64,000 bases of DNA from Oscillospiraceae bacterium. Its GTDB lineage: Bacteria > Bacillota > Clostridia > Oscillospirales > Ruminococcaceae. Below, in pieces: positions 53,546 to 62,735 of the stretch; within the stretch, counting starts at the first letter, position 1, and every line of letters begins with the position of its first letter. The notes below the pieces were generated by a model. That model had not been told where the DNA came from. It searched no databases and saw only the letters and a list, made by a program, of their open reading frames with translations. A program made the position numbers and the translations under genes. Where the stretch lies: the NCBI GenBank assembly GCA_024404875.1, contig JAKSPK010000008.1:1-64000 (forward strand). Reading direction: 5' to 3'.

Positions 53546-55000
53546 ATGGGCATATTTCAAAAGATCCGTGACGGTCTGAAAAAGACGCGCGACAGCCTGA
53601 TGCGCGGGCTGCGTCGGATGCTCGGATCGTTTACCAAAATCGACGAAGAGCTTTTTGAGCAGCTTGAGGAAACGATGATCATGGGCGATATGGGCGCTGA
53701 TACGGCGATCCAGATCTGCGATGAGCTGCGCGACCGCGTCAAGGAGCGCGGCATTACCGATCCGAACGATATCATGGGACTGATCCAGGAGATCATCGCA
53801 GAAATGATGGGCGAGGATGAGGGGCTTGATCTTTCGACGACACCCTCCGTGATTCTAGTAATCGGCGTCAACGGTGCCGGAAAAACCACGACGATCGGAA
53901 AGCTCTGCCATCAGTTCAAGGATCAGGGCAAGCGCGTTCTGGTTGCGGCGGCGGATACCTTCCGAGCAGCAGCGATCGACCAGCTTCAGGTCTGGACTGA
54001 GCGCTCTGATACGGAGCTTGTGCGCCATGCCGAGGGCAGCGATCCGGCGGCAGTTGTGTTCGATGCGATTACGGCGGCGAAGGCACGCGGCTGTGATGTT
54101 GTCATCTGCGATACCGCAGGCCGTCTGCACAATAAGAAAAATCTGATGCAGGAGCTGGCGAAGATCAACCGCATCATCGACCGCGAGGCCGAAGGCTGTG
54201 CCAAGGAGTGTCTGCTTGTGCTGGATGCAACGACCGGTCAGAATGCGGTCAATCAAGCGCGGCTCTTTCGGGAGGTCGCACCGATCACGGGCATTGTTCT
54301 GACGAAGCTTGACGGTACAGCGAAAGGCGGCATCGTCATTTCGATCAAAAATGAGCTTGGCATTCCGGTGAAGCTGATCGGCGTCGGCGAGGGCATCGAC
54401 GATCTCCAGCCGTTTGAGACGAAGAGCTTTATTGATGCGCTCTTTGACCGCGAAGCAGATACGGAAGCAGTTGAACACGCTGAGGAATCCACAGTTGAGG
54501 AAGAAACAGCAGAATATGCTGAGGAATCTGCAGTCGAGGAAGAAACAGCAGAGTATGCTGAGGAATCTGCAGTCGAGGAAGAAACAGCCGAATACGCTGA
54601 GGAATCTGCAGTTGAGGAAGCAGCAGCCGGAATCGCTGAGGAATCCACAGTTGAGGAAGAAACAGCCGAATACGCTGAGGAATCCACAGTTGAGGAAGCA
54701 GCAGCCGAATACGCTGAAGAATCTGCAGTTGAGGAAGAAGCTGCTGGAATCGCTGAGGAATCTGCAGTTGAGGAAGCAGCAGCCGGAATCGCTGAGGAAT
54801 CCGCAGGCGAGGAAGCAGCAGCCGGAATCACTGAGGAATCTGCAGACAAGGAAGAGTCCGGAGATGCAGAGAATTCCGATGACGAAGCTGCATCCGAGAA
54901 TACAGAAGATACTAACAAAACCGAAGAAGCAGAGCAGCCCGCAGAGGAAGAACCGAAACGGCGCGGATTCTTCAGCTTCTTCCGGCGTAAGAAGAAATAA
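53546..55000 (+). CDS. ftsY: Signal recognition particle receptor FtsY with C-terminal acidic repeat tail
   Basis: SRP receptor GTPase. 484 residues. The NG domain occupies about 1-308: G1 GVNGAGKTTTIGKL, AAADTFRAAAIDQL, G3 DTAGRLHNKKNL, G4 TKLDGTAKGG. In most bacteria any acidic A domain precedes NG. Here it follows: residues 310-439 are ten 13-residue acidic units (for example EYAEESAVEEETA), then more acidic sequence and a basic-aromatic end RRGFFSFFRRKKK that could bind the membrane. AAGGAGAA precedes the ATG. Position after smc is conserved. Confidence 0.95.
   Translation: MGIFQKIRDGLKKTRDSLMRGLRRMLGSFTKIDEELFEQLEETMIMGDMGADTAIQICDELRDRVKERGITDPNDIMGLIQEIIAEMMGEDEGLDLSTTPSVILVIGVNGAGKTTTIGKLCHQFKDQGKRVLVAAADTFRAAAIDQLQVWTERSDTELVRHAEGSDPAAVVFDAITAAKARGCDVVICDTAGRLHNKKNLMQELAKINRIIDREAEGCAKECLLVLDATTGQNAVNQARLFREVAPITGIVLTKLDGTAKGGIVISIKNELGIPVKLIGVGEGIDDLQPFETKSFIDALFDREADTEAVEHAEESTVEEETAEYAEESAVEEETAEYAEESAVEEETAEYAEESAVEEAAAGIAEESTVEEETAEYAEESTVEEAAAEYAEESAVEEEAAGIAEESAVEEAAAGIAEESAGEEAAAGITEESADKEESGDAENSDDEAASENTEDTNKTEEAEQPAEEEPKRRGFFSFFRRKKK
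54473..54862 (+). repeat. 39-bp in-frame tandem repeat in ftsY, about ten copies
   Basis: Period 39 nt (13 codons), starting at E310 of FtsY. Two unit variants alternate: one with EY...EEETA, one with GI...EEAAA. The last copy is degenerate. Copy number can vary without frameshift. Confidence 0.9.
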
Positions 55001-55015
55001 TACGGAGGCGGCGGC

Positions 55016-55618
55016 ATGACAAGGCTGGTACTTGCAACCAATAATAGAAACAAACTGCGGGAAATCAGCGAAATGCTCGCAGATACGGATATTTCCGTTA
55101 TATCGCAGCAGGAAGCCGGCTTCGATGAGGATGTCGAGGAGACCGGCACGACCTTTGCGGAGAATGCCGGACTCAAGGCTGCAGCGGTCTGGGATGCGAT
55201 GCAGGCAAAAGGCGAAGCCTGCTGGGTCTTGGCGGATGACAGCGGACTTTCAGTCGATGCGCTGGACGGTGCGCCCGGTGTTTATTCGCATCGCTTTGCT
55301 GGTGAGGAAGCAACTGACGCAGACCGCAATGCTAAGCTGCTTTCGATGATGGCGGATGTTCCGGACGGGCAGCGCGGCGCACATTTCGCCTGTGTGATGT
55401 GCCTGATCGCGCCGGACGGTACACGCCGGTTTTTTGAAGGAAAGGTCGAGGGTGTGATCCTGCGGGAGCCGCAGGGTGAGAACGGCTTCGGCTATGATCC
55501 GGTATTCGGATTCGGTGCGGGCAGCTTTGCGGAGCTTTCCGCTGCCGAAAAGAATGTCGTTTCGCACCGGTATCATGCACTCCGGCAGGTCGGTGCATTT
55601 TTCAATCAGCAGGACTGA
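55016..55618 (+). CDS. rdgB: Non-canonical purine NTP pyrophosphatase (RdgB/HAM1)
   Basis: Hydrolyses dITP/XTP to keep them out of nucleic acids. 200 residues. LATNNRNKLREI at the N-terminus, ADDSGLSVDALDGAPGVYS, GENGFGYDPVF and SHRYHALR are the family motifs. CGGAGGCGGCGG precedes the ATG. 15 nt after ftsY. Confidence 0.96.
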   Translation: MTRLVLATNNRNKLREISEMLADTDISVISQQEAGFDEDVEETGTTFAENAGLKAAAVWDAMQAKGEACWVLADDSGLSVDALDGAPGVYSHRFAGEEATDADRNAKLLSMMADVPDGQRGAHFACVMCLIAPDGTRRFFEGKVEGVILREPQGENGFGYDPVFGFGAGSFAELSAAEKNVVSHRYHALRQVGAFFNQQD

Positions 55619-55631
55619 AGGAGGAATCGTT

Positions 55632-55934
55632 ATGCTGACAAGTAAACAGCGCGCACAGCTCCGCGGCATGGCATCGACGCTCGAAAGTATCCTGACCGTC
55701 GGAAAGGGCGGAATGAGCGAGCCGCTTATCAAGCAGGCATCAGATGCGCTGCTCAAGCGTGAGCTTATCAAGGGCAATGTGCTGGAAACCTGCGAATATT
55801 CGGCGCGTGAGGCGGCAGAGTTGATCGCGGAGCAGACCGGCGCAGAGGTTGTCTGTGCGATTGGCAACCGCTTTGTGCTCTATAAGCAGCATCCGAAAAA
55901 GCCGGTTATTGAGCTGGTGGGCAAGAAGAAATGA
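55632..55934 (+). CDS. yhbY: YhbY-type CRM-domain RNA-binding protein
   Basis: 100 residues, a single CRM domain: LTSKQRAQLRGMA, the VGKGGMSEPLIKQ loop (GxxG-like) and VCAIGNRFVLYK. Associates with pre-50S ribosomes in other bacteria. ATG 55632 has AAGGAGG 7 nt upstream. Overlaps nadD by 4 nt. Confidence 0.94.
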   Translation: MLTSKQRAQLRGMASTLESILTVGKGGMSEPLIKQASDALLKRELIKGNVLETCEYSAREAAELIAEQTGAEVVCAIGNRFVLYKQHPKKPVIELVGKKK

Positions 55935-56557
55935 AACGGCAGACTGGTCTGTTCGGCGGAAGCTTTAACCCGATCCATAACGGTCATCTGCATCTGGTCA
56001 GCTCAGTGAAACAGGCGCTGCATCTGGAAAGCGTCGTGCTGATGCCGGCAGGTGAAGCACCGCATAAGAGCTCTGCGGCCTATGCACCGGCGGCGGATCG
56101 GCTCGAAATGTGTCGTCTGGCTGCAAAAAACTATTCGTGGCTGCGCGTTTCCGATTATGAAATGCGCCGCAGCGGGAAAAGCTATACTGTCGAGACACTG
56201 CGCGGACTTTGTGCGGCAGAGCCGGAGAATGCATGGACGTTGATGATCGGAAGCGATATGCTGCTGACATTTCATCACTGGGTCGAATGGAAGGAGATCC
56301 TGCGCATGGCGCGGCTCTGTGCCGTATCGCGTGAAAATGGCGATTTGCCGGAGCTGGAGCTTGCTGCTGAGAATCTGCGGCAGGCTGTGCCGGATGCAGA
56401 AATCACCGTGCTGACCGTTCCGGCATTTCCGGTGTCCTCGACGCAGATCCGTGAAAATCTGCAAAAACACGCAGATTGCTCTTGCCTTTTGCCGGAAAAT
56501 GTAGTACAATATATACATGAGAAAAAATTGTATTTACAGGATGAGATCCGGATCTGA
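55931..56557 (+). CDS. nadD: Nicotinate-nucleotide adenylyltransferase NadD
   Basis: Converts nicotinate mononucleotide to deamido-NAD. 208 residues. GLFGGSFNPIHNGHLHLV carries the (H/T)xGH nucleotidyltransferase motif; VPAFPVSSTQIRENL carries the ISSTxIR equivalent. ATGA overlap with yhbY. Followed by yqeK, as usual. Confidence 0.95.
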   Translation: MKRQTGLFGGSFNPIHNGHLHLVSSVKQALHLESVVLMPAGEAPHKSSAAYAPAADRLEMCRLAAKNYSWLRVSDYEMRRSGKSYTVETLRGLCAAEPENAWTLMIGSDMLLTFHHWVEWKEILRMARLCAVSRENGDLPELELAAENLRQAVPDAEITVLTVPAFPVSSTQIRENLQKHADCSCLLPENVVQYIHEKKLYLQDEIRI

Positions 56558-56566
56558 GGTGAGAGA

Positions 56567-57214
56567 TTGAGTAAAGCAAGTCAGAATGAAGAGGTGCGCA
56601 GCTTCACGGTTTTGCTGAAGGCAAGACTTTCAAAAAAACGGTTTACGCATTCGGTCAATGTAGCGCGGGCGTCGTTCGCGCTTGCCGAGCGCTGGGGAGC
56701 CGACCCGGAGAAGGCGTATCTTGCCGGACTGCTGCATGACTGCTGCAAGGAGCTTCCCTTCCCCGAACAGGTGGAGCTGATGCGCGGCGGGCCGTTTGTC
56801 GTCAGCGATGTAGAATGGCGCTGCAAGCCCGTCTGGCACGGAATCGCGGCCGCATCGTTCATGTACGCGGAGCTCGGAATCTCTGATATGGAAATCCTTG
56901 GCGCAGCGCGCTGGCATACGGTCGGCCGGGCAAATATGACGCGGCTGGAGGAGATTGTCTATATGGCGGATCTGATCTCCGCAGATCGTACCTACCGCGA
57001 TGTAGACCGCTTCCGGAAAATGGCGCAGAATGATCTTGATAAGGCGTTGCTCTGTGCATTTGAATTCGCGGTCGAAAGCGTATTGAAAAAGGAAACGCCG
57101 CTGCCGGTCTCGACGGTAGAAGCCTATAACTTTTATCTCGCGAAGATCGCACGGCGCTCAGAAGAAAAAATCGAAGGAAAAACGAAAACAACGGAACGGC
57201 GGAAAAGCATTTGA
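56567..57214 (+). CDS. yqeK: HD-domain hydrolase YqeK (Ap4A-type)
   Basis: 215 residues, TTG start with GAGGTG 6 nt upstream. HSVNVARASFALAERWG and LAGLLHDCCKELP give the HD metal ligands; the third His is in WHGIAAASF. YqeK enzymes cleave diadenosine tetraphosphate symmetrically. The C-terminal about 20 residues are basic (RRSEEKIEGKTKTTERRKS). Between nadD and the LCP gene. Confidence 0.92.
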   Translation: MSKASQNEEVRSFTVLLKARLSKKRFTHSVNVARASFALAERWGADPEKAYLAGLLHDCCKELPFPEQVELMRGGPFVVSDVEWRCKPVWHGIAAASFMYAELGISDMEILGAARWHTVGRANMTRLEEIVYMADLISADRTYRDVDRFRKMAQNDLDKALLCAFEFAVESVLKKETPLPVSTVEAYNFYLAKIARRSEEKIEGKTKTTERRKSI

Positions 57215-57240
57215 TCGAACGATGAAGGAGTCCTGCCGGA

Positions 57241-58455
57241 ATGTTGAATTCGCATCCGTCGCCGAAGCGCAGAACAGTGAAGCGCCGCAGATTGAATCTG
57301 CGCGAATGGCTGGTACTGCTGGCTGCCGTGATCGCAGCGCTGATGCTCTGCACAGTCATGATCCTGCATATGAAGCTGATACCGTCCGGCACGGACGGCA
57401 GCTCTGTCCGCATCTCACTGATTGAGCAGCTGCGCGGCTGGCAGCCGTTTATGGAGTCAGAAGGTGCGCTGGAGTCCAAGACCTACGAAATGGCGCCCGT
57501 GACGGAAATCTCCGGCATCAGGGACGGCATGGTCGATGATGGTCTGGACCTCGATCAGATACAGGAGGGGCAATTCAGCATTCTCATTTTGGGGCTGGAT
57601 GAATCGCGTTCAAATACCGATGTGATTCTGCTTGTGATGTTCGATCTTCGTGGCGGCGCGGTGCATATTTTGCAGATTCCGCGTGACACATTTGTGCCGG
57701 GCTTTACGGATTTCGAGGCCTGCAAGCTCAACAGTGTCTATGCGCGCGGCAATCCGAACCGGACGCCTGTGCAGCGGACTGCAGACTGTCTTGAAGCGCT
57801 TTTTCGCGTGCCGATCGACCGCTATATTACGACCGGCTGCGGCGAAATAGCGAAGATTGTCGATCTGCTCGGCGGTATCCCGATCACAATGCCCTATCCG
57901 ATCACCTTTGAAGCGGATAAGATCATTCCGCAGGGGGAGCAGATCCTCTCTGGTGAACAGGCTGAATGGCTGCTGCGTTTCCGCCGCGATTACACCGAGG
58001 GTGACATCGGCAGAATGAAGGCGCAGCGGATCTTCATGGCTGCTGCGATGCAGAAGGTCAGCGGAATGGGGCGGCTTCGTCTGCTGCAGGTGATCCGCAG
58101 CGTCACGGAGCAAAGACTGATCGGCTCCGACCTGACCGTTGATGAAATTGCAAAGCTTGGCGATTTCGCATTGACGCTCAGTGAGGCACAGTTCACGGTG
58201 CATCTGCTGCCCGGCGAGGGCTACAGCTATCAGCCGCCGGTCACGCATGAGATCACATCTTATTCTGTCTGGATGATGCATAAGCAGCCGGTCATCGACC
58301 TGCTGAATCAGCATTTCCGGCCGTATTTTGAGCCGGAAGCAGATCTGCCGATCGCCGATCTGCTGACACCAGCGGATTATCAGTATACAGGATACGACAG
58401 TGACAGCACAGACTTTCAAAAGCTCGGAGACGGTGAAACATTCATTGGAAAATAG
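57241..58455 (+). CDS. LytR-CpsA-Psr (LCP) family cell-wall glycopolymer ligase
   Basis: 404 residues. Cytoplasmic basic N-terminus, one TM at about 22-45 (EWLVLLAAVIAALMLCTVMI), then the extracytoplasmic LCP domain from about 115: LILGLDESRSNTDVILLVMF, ILQIPRDTFVPGF and LSGEQAEWLLRFRRDYTEGD with the conserved Arg/Asp residues. The family attaches teichoic acids or capsule to peptidoglycan. The target polymer is unknown. ATG follows GAAGGAG. Confidence 0.93.
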   Translation: MLNSHPSPKRRTVKRRRLNLREWLVLLAAVIAALMLCTVMILHMKLIPSGTDGSSVRISLIEQLRGWQPFMESEGALESKTYEMAPVTEISGIRDGMVDDGLDLDQIQEGQFSILILGLDESRSNTDVILLVMFDLRGGAVHILQIPRDTFVPGFTDFEACKLNSVYARGNPNRTPVQRTADCLEALFRVPIDRYITTGCGEIAKIVDLLGGIPITMPYPITFEADKIIPQGEQILSGEQAEWLLRFRRDYTEGDIGRMKAQRIFMAAAMQKVSGMGRLRLLQVIRSVTEQRLIGSDLTVDEIAKLGDFALTLSEAQFTVHLLPGEGYSYQPPVTHEITSYSVWMMHKQPVIDLLNQHFRPYFEPEADLPIADLLTPADYQYTGYDSDSTDFQKLGDGETFIGK

Positions 58456-58465
58456 GAGGATGTCA

Positions 58466-58840
58466 ATGAATACAAAGGAAAAGCTCGAAAAGATCGTGAA
58501 GATCCTCGACAGCAAAAAGGCGGAGAATATTCAGGTGATCGGCATTACGAATCTGACGATTATCGCAGATTATTTTGTCATCGCAACCGGTACCAGCACG
58601 ACCCAGGTCAAGTCACTGGCGGATGAGGTTGATTTTCAGCTCGGACAGCTTGGCATCGAGGCACGCGGCATTGAGGGTGTACGTGCTGCGAACTGGATTG
58701 TTCTGGATTACAACGATATTGTCGTTCATATTTTCTATCGTGATACCCGTGCAGAATATCAGCTTGAGCGGCTCTGGGCGGACGGTGAGCAGGTTGATAT
58801 CTCGGATCTGCTGATCGACGAAAGCAGTGCTGCACAATGA
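58466..58840 (+). CDS. rsfS: Ribosome silencing factor RsfS
   Basis: 124 residues from ATG 58466 (AGGAGG at 6 nt). Blocks 50S-30S joining under starvation by binding L14. ADYFVIATGTSTTQVKSLAD and NWIVLDYNDIVVHIF are typical. nadD-yqeK-LCP-rsfS-leuS is a conserved Firmicute order. Confidence 0.95.
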   Translation: MNTKEKLEKIVKILDSKKAENIQVIGITNLTIIADYFVIATGTSTTQVKSLADEVDFQLGQLGIEARGIEGVRAANWIVLDYNDIVVHIFYRDTRAEYQLERLWADGEQVDISDLLIDESSAAQ

Positions 58841-59175
58841 ATATTCAGCTCAATAACGGGCAAAAGCTAAGCATCGGCGTGGCGGTGTATATCGTCATCA
58901 AGCAGATCGTCAACAGCATCATTGGCGGCTTCGGCGGGTTAAATTTTATGATCTTGCTTGCCGGCATTGCCGCGGGCGTCTGCTTCTATCAGGGCGTGAA
59001 AAAAAGCAATATCGTTGTGGCTGTTCTGATGATGCTGGTCGCCTGTGCCTATCTTCCCGGCAATATCAAAAACTTTCAACTGCTCTATCTTATAGAGGGC
59101 GTGGTAGATATTCTGGGTGCATTGCTGCTTGCATTTCACCCCGATATCCGAACGCACTGCAAAATGTCAAAATAA
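58837..59175 (+). CDS. Small membrane protein, unknown function
   Basis: 112 residues with three or four hydrophobic segments (VAVYIVIKQIVNSIIG, LNFMILLAGIAAGVCF, VAVLMMLVACAYL, VVDILGALLLAF). ATGA overlap with rsfS, so co-translated. No family recognised; resembles small integral proteins near leuS in related genomes only by position. Confidence 0.75.
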   Translation: MNIQLNNGQKLSIGVAVYIVIKQIVNSIIGGFGGLNFMILLAGIAAGVCFYQGVKKSNIVVAVLMMLVACAYLPGNIKNFQLLYLIEGVVDILGALLLAFHPDIRTHCKMSK

Positions 59176-59202
59176 TGCTCAGAAAGTGAGGCTTTAATTA
59201 CT

Positions 59203-61608
59203 ATGCAGGAATACAATGTTTCCGCCGTTGAACAGAAATGGCAGGATTACTGGGATGAACACGGCACCTTCCGTGCCGAGAACGGCAGCAGCAAGCCGAA
59301 GTTCTATTCGCTGGTTGAATTCCCGTATCCGTCCGGCCACGGTATGCATGTTGGCCATATCAAAGCGTACTCCGGTCTGGAGGTTGTCAGCCGCAAGCGC
59401 CGTCTGCAGGGCTACAATGTCCTCTTCCCGATCGGCTTCGATGCCTACGGCCTGCCGACCGAGAATACCGCAATCAAGACCGGTGTGCATCCGCGTCAGG
59501 TTACGGACGAGAATATCAAAAAGTTTACCGGTCAGCTCAAGCGCGTCGGCTTTTCGTTCGACTGGTCGCGTGTGGTTGATACGACCGAGGAGGGCTACTA
59601 CAAGTGGACCCAGTGGATCTTCCTGAAAATGTTCGAGCACGGGCTTGTCTTCCGTGACAAGACCAGCGTCAACTACTGCCCGTCCTGCAAGGTCGTTCTG
59701 TCGAACGAGGATTCGCAGGGAGGCAAGTGCGATGTCTGCCACAGCGAGATCGTCCAGAAGACGAAGGAGGTATGGTATCTCCGCATCACGCAGTATGCAG
59801 ACAAGCTGCTGGAGGGACTGGAGACCGTTGATTATCTGCCGAATATCAAGCTCCAGCAGGAGAACTGGATCGGAAAATCGACCGGTGCATTCGTCAATTT
59901 CCGGATCAGCGGACTTGATGAGCAGCTGCGCATTTACACAACGCGTCCGGATACGCTGCACGGCGTGACCTTCATGGTCATGGCACCGGAGCATCCGATG
60001 ATTCAGAAATACCGTGACCGTATCGCAAATATTGATGCACTGGATGCCTACAGAGCAGAGTGTGCAAAGAAGACTGAATTCGAGCGTACACAGCTCGTCA
60101 AGGATAAGACGGGGGTGTGCATCGAGGGACTGACTGCTGTCAATCCGCTGACCGGCAAGGAAATCCCGATCTACATCTCTGACTATGTTATGATGGGCTA
60201 CGGCACCGGCGCGATTATGGCTGTTCCGGCGCACGATACCCGTGATTATGAATTCGCAAAGAAATTCGGCATTGACATCATCGAAGTCATCAAGGGCGGC
60301 GACATCTCGAAGGAAGCATATACCGGCGATGGCGAGATGGTCAATTCCGGTGAGCTGAACGGTATCTCCAACAAGAAGGATGCGATCGCAAAGGTTCTGA
60401 CCGTTCTGGAGCGGCTTGGCTGCGGTGAAGCCGGCGTGCAGTATAAGATGAAGGACTGGGCATTCAACCGTCAGAGATACTGGGGCGAGCCGATCCCGCT
60501 GGTACACTGTCCGCAGTGCGGCATCGTTGCAGTGCCGTATGAAGAGCTGCCGCTGAGACTGCCGCCGGTCGAGAACTTCGAGCCGGGCAAAGACGGCGAA
60601 TCCCCGCTGGCAAAGCTTGATTCCTTCGTCAACTGCAAATGTCCGAAGTGCGGCGGCGCTGCAAAGCGTGAGACCGACACGATGCCGCAGTGGGCTGGTT
60701 CCTCTTGGTATTTCCTGCGCTACTGTGATCCTGCGAATGACAAGTGCCTCGCGGATATGGATGCGCTGAAATATTGGATGCCGGTTGATTGGTACAACGG
60801 CGGCATGGAGCATGTTACGCGTCATATGATCTATTCGCGCTTCTGGCATAAATTCCTCTATGATATCGGCGTTGTTCCGACCGCTGAGCCTTATGCAAAG
60901 CGTACAGCGCAAGGTCTGATTCTCGGATCTGACGGCGAAAAGATGTCAAAGTCCCGCGGCAATGTTGTTGACCCGAACGATGTTGTTGATCAGTTCGGCG
61001 CAGATGTCCTGCGTCTCTATGTACTGTTCATGGGCGACTATGAAAAGGCGGCACCGTGGAGCGAGGATAGCGTCAAGGGATGCAAGAGATTCCTTGACCG
61101 CATCTGGGCACTTCAGGATCTTGTCGTGGACGGCGACGGCTACAGCGAGAAGCTGATGTCTGCAATGCACAAGACGATCCGGAAGGTCTCTGACGATATC
61201 GAGACACTGAAATTCAATACGGCGATTGCCGCGATGATGACACTTGTGAATCAGATCTACGCTGCGGGCAGCATCACCAAGGGTGAGTACCGCACACTGC
61301 TGATCCTGCTGAATCCGTTTGCACCGCACATGACAGAGGAACTGTTCGAGCAGATGGGCTTCGGCATTCTGAACGAGCAGGAATGGGTAAGCTATGATCC
61401 GGCACTCTGCGTGGATGCGCAGGTCGAGATCGTAGCACAGGTCTGCGGTAAGATCAAGGCAAAGCTGATGATCCCGCAGGGCGCGGACGAGGAAACTGTC
61501 ATCGCGCTCGCACTGGAAAATGAAAAAATGCAGGAAGCTCTCGCAGGAAAAACGATTCGTAAGCGCATTTATGTACAAAATAAACTGGTGAATTTTGTAG
61601 CAAATTAA
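59203..61608 (+). CDS. leuS: Leucyl-tRNA synthetase
   Basis: 801 residues, bacterial LeuRS size. HIGH motif in YPSGHGMHVGHIKAYSG (about 46-62), KMSKS in DGEKMSKSRGNVVDPND. The CP1 editing domain has TTRPDTLHGVTFMVMAPEH and GIVAVPYEELPL. Zinc-knuckle cysteines CPSCK/CDVC and CPQCG/CPKCG. The ribosome site is AGAAAGTGAGG. End of the plsX-to-leuS run; no T-box leader is seen because the gene is within an operon. Confidence 0.97.
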   Translation: MQEYNVSAVEQKWQDYWDEHGTFRAENGSSKPKFYSLVEFPYPSGHGMHVGHIKAYSGLEVVSRKRRLQGYNVLFPIGFDAYGLPTENTAIKTGVHPRQVTDENIKKFTGQLKRVGFSFDWSRVVDTTEEGYYKWTQWIFLKMFEHGLVFRDKTSVNYCPSCKVVLSNEDSQGGKCDVCHSEIVQKTKEVWYLRITQYADKLLEGLETVDYLPNIKLQQENWIGKSTGAFVNFRISGLDEQLRIYTTRPDTLHGVTFMVMAPEHPMIQKYRDRIANIDALDAYRAECAKKTEFERTQLVKDKTGVCIEGLTAVNPLTGKEIPIYISDYVMMGYGTGAIMAVPAHDTRDYEFAKKFGIDIIEVIKGGDISKEAYTGDGEMVNSGELNGISNKKDAIAKVLTVLERLGCGEAGVQYKMKDWAFNRQRYWGEPIPLVHCPQCGIVAVPYEELPLRLPPVENFEPGKDGESPLAKLDSFVNCKCPKCGGAAKRETDTMPQWAGSSWYFLRYCDPANDKCLADMDALKYWMPVDWYNGGMEHVTRHMIYSRFWHKFLYDIGVVPTAEPYAKRTAQGLILGSDGEKMSKSRGNVVDPNDVVDQFGADVLRLYVLFMGDYEKAAPWSEDSVKGCKRFLDRIWALQDLVVDGDGYSEKLMSAMHKTIRKVSDDIETLKFNTAIAAMMTLVNQIYAAGSITKGEYRTLLILLNPFAPHMTEELFEQMGFGILNEQEWVSYDPALCVDAQVEIVAQVCGKIKAKLMIPQGADEETVIALALENEKMQEALAGKTIRKRIYVQNKLVNFVAN

Positions 61609-61648
61609 CGAAAACAAAGTGGAACCAGACTCTCATATCAAATAAGGC

Positions 61649-61677
61649 TTGACAAATCGTATAAACTGTGGTACAAT
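61649..61677 (+). promoter_or_regulatory. rpsU promoter
   Basis: TTGACA (61649-61654), 17-nt spacer, TACAAT (61672-61677). The leader is about 88 nt. Confidence 0.88.
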
Positions 61678-61771
61678 ATACTTGCTTTTAATTTATGCTT
61701 ATAAAGAACATTTTACAATAATGTTTCTTTATATATAGCCTCTGTCGTAGGACAAAGGGAGGGAAAAATTC

Positions 61772-61945
61772 GTGGCAGAAGTACGCGTTGGTAAGAACGA
61801 GTCCTTGGACACCGCTTTGAAGCGTTTCAAGCGTTCCTGCGCAAAAGACGGCGTTATCGCTGAAGTTCGCAAGCGCGAGCATTACGAGAAGCCTTCCGTC
61901 AAGCGCAAGAAGAAGTCGGAAGCAGCTCGCAAGCGCAAGTTCTGA
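61772..61945 (+). CDS. rpsU: Ribosomal protein bS21
   Basis: 57 residues, GTG start at 61772 after GGGAGGG at 8 nt. [20 protein letters not shown], then [20 protein letters not shown], is the S21 pattern; the C-terminus is very basic. Helps mRNA binding on the 30S subunit. Single-gene unit with strong promoter and terminator. Confidence 0.95.
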   Translation: MAEVRVGKNESLDTALKRFKRSCAKDGVIAEVRKREHYEKPSVKRKKKSEAARKRKF

Positions 61946-62050
61946 TCTCGTCGGGGAATCGTTCGCAGTGCAGATTTGTGCTGCCGATACTGCGCGGTTT
62001 AGGCGCGGGAATCCGTTTGTCCGATAGGAACATATACGGAATCTGACGAA

Positions 62051-62086
62051 AAAATACAGCACCGCATTCGCGGTGCTGTATTTTTT
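62051..62086 (+). terminator. Terminator after rpsU
   Basis: AAAATACAGCACCG (62051-62064) pairs with CGGTGCTGTATTTT (62071-62084), followed by TT. Confidence 0.9.
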
Positions 62087-62145
62087 CTGCAATATCGCAT
62101 AGAGCTGATGGTTCAGATGCGCAGATTGTTCTTCGCCGGAATATT

Positions 62146-62186
62146 AAAAACTCTTTGCAGGGCTAATGCCCGGCAAAGAGTTTTTG
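62146..62186. terminator. Bidirectional terminator
   Basis: AAAAACTCTTTGC (62146-62158) pairs with GCAAAGAGTTTTT (62173-62185), with an inner GGGC/GCCC pair. Suits the minus-strand gene ending at 62227. Confidence 0.85.
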
Positions 62187-62226
62187 TTCAGGATTTCAAA
62201 GAATCTGCAAGCAGGTATGCTGCAAT

Positions 62227-62724
62227 TCAGTGGCTGCTTGTGAGCGCGGCGATGACGAATAATATGGTGATCGCTGCAAAGCAGATGCCGGCAACAATCA
62301 GAAACCAGAACTGCCATTTCTTTTTGCGGTCTTCAGAGAGATAAACCGCCGTCGGACGCGCCGTGCCGTTGACCGGCTGCATCTGTGTGCCTTGCAGCAG
62401 ATTGCTGCTGTACTGCGCCGCAGGCTGTCCGCCGACGAATTCCTCATCACCGACCGCACCGACCGGCACATAGAATGTGATTTCGCGCTGCTTCGCATAT
62501 TTCTTTGCTTTTGAATTGTCTGTGCGGATTTTGTAATGCCGTCCGTTTGCATCGGCGATAATCTCATAATACTTCCAGCCATCCTGCCCGCGCCAGCCGC
62601 GGTATGTCTCGAACGAAACGACCTCGCCGTGCAGACATTCCGCATCGGTTTGCTGGTCGATCAGCCGCTTATAATAGAATGCGCCGATAAAGCAGGTTAC
62701 TGTCAGAAGAATCAGAATCAGCAT
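62227..62724 (-). CDS. Membrane protein with DUF3592-like soluble domain
   Basis: 165 residues. A TM at 1-18 (MLILILLTVTCFIGAFYY) and another at about 140-162 (FWFLIVAGICFAAITILFVI) flank a beta-rich region (GEVVSFETYRGW, ITFYVPVG) similar to DUF3592. Function unknown. Starts 11 nt after the GH3 gene stop, so co-transcribed with it. Confidence 0.75.
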   Translation of the reverse strand: MLILILLTVTCFIGAFYYKRLIDQQTDAECLHGEVVSFETYRGWRGQDGWKYYEIIADANGRHYKIRTDNSKAKKYAKQREITFYVPVGAVGDEEFVGGQPAAQYSSNLLQGTQMQPVNGTARPTAVYLSEDRKKKWQFWFLIVAGICFAAITILFVIAALTSSH

Positions 62725-62735
62725 ATATTCCTCCG

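Noticed and set aside
53446..53571. Short frame (41 codons) overlapping the ftsY start, possible leader peptide
   Set aside because: It begins in a poor context and runs into ftsY out of frame, and there is no attenuator after it.
54473..54862. Possible CRISPR array because of regular repeats
   Set aside because: Repeats are contiguous, in frame and protein-coding, with no spacers.
54253..55176. Ser/Ala-rich frame opposite the ftsY repeats
   Set aside because: Reverse reading of the acidic tandem repeats; no independent evidence.
59176..59202. T-box leader before leuS
   Set aside because: Only 27 nt separate leuS from the previous gene, too little for a T-box.
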